Shown here: piece after piece, positions 60,375 through 64,000 of the stretch
How the letters are laid out: each line of letters starts with the position of its first letter
Numbering within the stretch: position 1 is the stretch's first letter
Source: Zantedeschia hybrid cultivar
Lineage: Eukaryota; Streptophyta; Magnoliopsida; Alismatales; Araceae
Length of the DNA: 64,000 bases
Reading direction: 5' to 3'
Assembly (NCBI GenBank): GCA_030544215.1
Contig: JARZZO010000002.1
Span: forward strand, 81,475,150-81,539,149
Program-made: the position numbers and the translations under genes
The notes under the pieces: generated by a model
Told to the model about the DNA's origin: nothing
Database searches by the model: none
Seen by the model: only the letters and a program-made list of their open reading frames with translations

Positions 60375-60957
60375 TGGGTCGACCCAATTCCGAATCGGCC
60401 CAGTACCGAGAAAGCAGAGAAACCGTCCTTCGAGCACAGATCTATCTATAAGAGAATCTAACGGTCTTGTCGGGAGGAATTCGGTTCAGCGTAATGGATG
60501 TCTCTTCTACTTCCAAATTCAGTACAGACTTGACTCCTCGAATATGACAACTCCGTCCAAGCCGATCTCCTCGATTGCAGATCTGATCATGACCAATACC
60601 TTACTAAGAAAGGCAACCAGGAGCCCGCACAGATACGGACTCCCTGCGACACTAGCCTTTCCCTTTCAAGACTCGACTAGCAAATCTTTCGAGATCCCGC
60701 CTCCCCTGTTGGGACTCTCCTACTCCATTATATAAGGACCCATGATCCATCATATATAGGTACGTTTTATAGAGGCCAAGCTACCTAGTCTTTCTCTGAG
60801 AATCTCCAGTCTTCTGAATTTGGCATTGGAGGGGGTTCCCACGGATTACTGTCGGGGGCCCTCTGACAGTGTTTTGTTTTACATAGACCATCAGGTGACC
60901 TCCCTCTTTTTAAGGATAGATGACTTTAATTGCGGTGAACGAGATTTCGACCCATCA
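60375..60957 (+). mobile_element. LTR of a Gypsy-like retrotransposon
   Basis: The sequence carries a TATA-like ATTATATAAGG at about 60725 and ends ...CCCATCA. It is followed by TTTTGACGTCGTCTGCGGGA, a worn version of the TTGGCGCCGTCTGYGGGAA primer-binding region seen after the 5' LTR of many plant Gypsy elements. A partial second LTR copy lies at 59403-59693. The 5' end is not fixed. Superfamily is inferred from the primer-binding region. Confidence 0.55.
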
Positions 60958-61259
60958 TCTTTTGACGTCGTCTGCGGGAAACAAACAAGAAGCTATGGCA
61001 ATAGTCAATAATAGCCGGATGTCCAAATAGAGGGAAGTCATAGCTGGAAGCTTTACGCCCCTTTTGTCGCCGCCCACCATCATGGAACCAAATGGTAATG
61101 GCGGGGAAAACCAATGTCTAGCTAAAAAGGCAAGTGATGGTCATCCGAGCGGTGATAGAGACAACTGAGCCCAAAAAAGATCTCGCCAGTACTCGGGTCA
61201 GCCCGACTCCCTGATCAAGAACTACAGTAACAGAGCTCATTGAAGCACCTGACCAGGCA

Positions 61260-61565
61260 CATTGATCGCCTTCGTTCGCTATCAATTGTCTCCAATCATC
61301 ATTGGTCATCGCTGATTATTATGCCTCTGATAGCTACCGACTATCTCCGATCACCACTGGTCGTTGCCCGCTATTACGCCTCTGATCACTAACGATCGTC
61401 TTTGATTGCCTCTGAGCACCTCTAACCGCTCTCCAATCGCCCCCGAGCGCCTCCGACGGCTCTCCGATCGCCTCCGATGGCTCTCCAATTGTTTTCGATA
61501 GCCTTTGACTACTCTCCAATCACCTCTGATCGTCTCCGAGTGCCTTCGACTGTTCTCTGATTGCC
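61260..61565. repeat. Minisatellite of short CTCC/GATCG units
   Basis: Irregular repeats of about 20-25 bp combine CTCTCCGATCGCC, CTCCGATGGCTCTCC and similar words. The reverse-strand frame reads as a repeating Ile-Gly-Glu-Pro-Ser-Glu-Ala motif, a repeat artefact rather than a recognised protein. Confidence 0.75.
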
Positions 61566-61589
61566 AACAACATCAGTTGCCACGCCACT

Positions 61590-62280
61590 CACCTACCAGT
61601 CTACTTCTCTTGTTACACAGGGAAATGGTTTCCCACTCGAAGATGGGATAAAATTCAATTGGTCTACTACCTTTGTTATATAGGAAAATAACTCCCCACC
61701 CGAAGATTGGATCGTGATCGACAAAGGGGCTCCCCATCCGAAGATGGAATAAAACTTGTTTCCCCCTATTGACCTTATAGGGAATGTGCTCCACACCCTA
61801 AGATGGGAATAAACTCAATCGGCGGTACCTCTATCGAGCCTCGTCTCACAGGGAAGGGGTTCCCCACACTCAGATGGGACTAAACTTGTTCAACGATATC
61901 CCAGCCGAGACTTGTCTCGCAGGGAATGGACTCCCCACCTTCAGATGGGACTAAACTCGATCGGTAATACTACTACCGAGTCTCGTCTCATAAGAAAAGA
62001 GCTCCCCACCCTCAAATGGGACTAAACTCAATCAACAATACTCCTACCGAGCCTCGTCTCATAAGAAAAGGACTTCCCACCCTCAGATGGGACTAAACTC
62101 GGTCTACGATACCCCTGTCGAGCCTCATCTCTCAGGGAACAGGGTCCGCATCCTCAGATGGGACTAAATTGGATCAATGACACTTCCGTCGAGCCATGTT
62201 TTGTAAAGAAGGGGCTCTCCACTCTCAGATGGGACTAAACTCACTCAACGAAGTCCGCACCCGAAGATAGGATAAAACTC
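61590..62280. repeat. Tandem array of about 68 bp units
   Basis: About ten copies of a unit containing CTCCCCACCCTCAGATGGGA, CTAAACTCGATC, TACC.CCGAGCCTCGTCTC and AGGGAA. The early units have GAAGATGGGATAAAAC instead of CAGATGGGACTAAAC, so the array shows two sub-types and gradual divergence. Confidence 0.88.
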
Positions 62281-64000
62281 GGCAAAGCGCCTCTACTCAA
62301 ACGCGATTGTATACGCCAGTCGAAGCCTACTTTGACTACCCACTAGTCTAAATTGTCTTTCTACAACTTAGTTTGCTCGGTCGAGAGGAAGGAGGGGGAA
62401 GTACGCACAACGACTCACAAGCCGATCAAGTACACATGCGATCTATGGACCAAACACAATACACAGCGGTACACAAAAGCATACTCTTTATTTCATTATG
62501 CAAGAAGTTCAATTCATGCAAACAGGAACAAAACGAAAAAGAGATACAACTACTACTCTGTTCGAGCTCGTCCTGACGATTGGTCTGGCGGAATATGATC
62601 ACCCGAGCCCCAATTCTGTGCACTGTCTGACTGCAATCCAAGCCTAGCAACACTCCTCGGGTGAATGATGGATGACACTCAGAGGCAAACTCCGCTCCGA
62701 CGACCTCCAACTCTTGGCAAAGAGATTGACAAGACTACTCCATTCCTTCAATATGTAATCAAGAAGCACCGAGCTCTTGATAGAGCCTCTCTACCTTTAT
62801 AATCGCGGCCCAAGCTTCACTCTTGTATTGGCCTCCCACTCCTTTGAGAGCATCATTGTGCAGAGCCCCGCCTTCAACAAAGATGTGGCCGCCAACCTGA
62901 GGAAGCCGCTCAGGCCTAGGGACTGCGACTCCTAATAGTCCTTCGGATGACTAGGGTACTCCAACACTTCCATCGTCGTGGTCGCCAAGGCCCGCCCAAG
63001 TGTGGACTTTGGTTGCAGACAGGTCAGTGACATTCGGTTGTCACATATTTTCCTCGTGCCATCGTTCGCCTACCGAACTCTAGAAGATCCACCATGGCAT
63101 CTCAAATGGTTCCCTCCACTGCTAGGGTGTTCGAGTCCGCTATAGGTATAAATGCAATTCTAGTTGATTTTGCAGTTGCCCAGTCTCATGGAGAGCTGGA
63201 GGGTCAAACTGGTGAAGGACGCACTACCTCAACCTCCTGGCCCGGTGTTGCCTCGACGATCCAGACTCATTTGTGCGAACGCCTTCTTCAACACCAAGTG
63301 CTGCCTCACTAGTTCCAACCTTGACCGCGCGAGCACTCTCTGCCACGACAAGGAGCACCTGAGGTCCTCCTTTGACAACTACAATAGCAGCGGGTTGTTT
63401 TTCCTTAATATTCACCACCACAGCATCACATATGTTGTCCCTACTCTTGACATGGGTACCAAATCGAGGAGGACCCTGAACTCCTGTTAGTGATATCTAA
63501 CTTTGTTGGGGGGGCATTGAGAAGACTTCCTCGACCATCAAAATCCTGAAGATCCTTGGCCATCAAGATCCTAAAGCAAGCTGCCACTACAGTAACTGCC
63601 ACCTCCTTGCATCGTTCCCATTGGAACCACCAGCTCTGCCCCTACTTGGGATCCGTCCTCTTGACCATTTCATACCTTGGCACTGGCAGTGATGATCCCG
63701 ATTGAGAAGTGCTCTCGAGCTCCCTCTTTTTTGTCTTCTTCTGATCGCCTTGGCAATGAATTTGCGACCGGATATTGCAATATCAACATCCAGCACTTGC
63801 TATGGCTCGGGAGGCAGCACGGGAACCAAAGGAACGATCGGTACGATGATGTCGCCTCCTCTACGAGCAAGACAAGCTGTGACAGTTGACCTTTCAGGAC
63901 CGAATTGATTAACTCTTCGGAGTTGGACTGGCTATGAGAAGGCTTCTCCTCAAAGAACGTCAACTACACCTCAGTCCATATGAGCACTAAGGAGTGAGGG

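Larger units (their letters stand above)
60958..64000 (+). mobile_element. Degenerate retrotransposon interior, running off the window
   Basis: Follows the LTR and primer-binding-like sequence. It contains two tandem arrays (about 61260-61565 and 61590-62280) and then 1.7 kb with only short broken ORFs on both strands. No gag, protease, reverse transcriptase or integrase motif can be recognised, so it is non-autonomous or decayed. The rest of the element would lie beyond the window. Confidence 0.45.

Noticed and set aside
61590..62280. CRISPR-like regular repeats
   Set aside because: Units are contiguous and diverged along their whole length, with no unique spacers, in a plant genome; this is an ordinary tandem array.

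Overview
This window is nuclear DNA from a flowering plant, most likely a monocot. Five spliced or single-exon protein genes with canonical plant intron borders sit in AT-rich DNA full of short inverted-repeat transposons, microsatellites and retrotransposon debris. Several coding exons, notably the 5' exon of the mechanosensitive channel gene and the BRX exons, are very GC-rich, which is typical of monocot genes. The species cannot be named from the sequence. There are no bacterial operons, CRISPR arrays or viral genes.

Layout. 1-1671: transposon-rich upstream DNA. 1672-2307 (+): PAM68, a thylakoid photosystem II assembly factor. 4155-5898 (-): three-exon R2R3-MYB of the TT2 (proanthocyanidin/anthocyanin) type, tail-to-tail with PAM68. 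5968-21.7 kb: a gene-poor stretch of inverted-repeat elements, microsatellites and one GC-rich patch. 22.05-27.13 kb (+): five-exon BREVIS RADIX (BRX) family gene with a TATA-like box and a probable leader intron. 29.06-39.56 kb (-), leader reaching about 42.06 kb: 16-exon MAK/ICK-type kinase (CDKF-4/MHK). It has a GC-AG last intron, a partly duplicated penultimate exon and a 4.8 kb repeat-filled intron. 44.86-54.17 kb (-): five-exon MSL10-type mechanosensitive channel with a nest of transposons in intron 3. 54.2-64 kb: MITEs, LTR fragments and the start of a degenerate LTR-retrotransposon interior containing two kinds of tandem repeat.

The five genes work in unrelated processes: photosystem assembly, flavonoid regulation, growth and cell-polarity signalling, an RCK-family kinase, and membrane tension sensing. 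They look like ordinary neighbours rather than a functional cluster. All exon joins below were worked out by hand from reading frame, GT/AG (or GC/AG) borders and family conservation. Coding totals are 211 aa (PAM68), 282 aa (MYB), 406 aa (BRX), 467 aa (kinase) and 729 aa (MSL). No new biochemical system was found. The most unusual points are the GC-AG intron beside a 305 bp tandem duplication that copies its donor site, and the layered transposon nest in the MSL intron.
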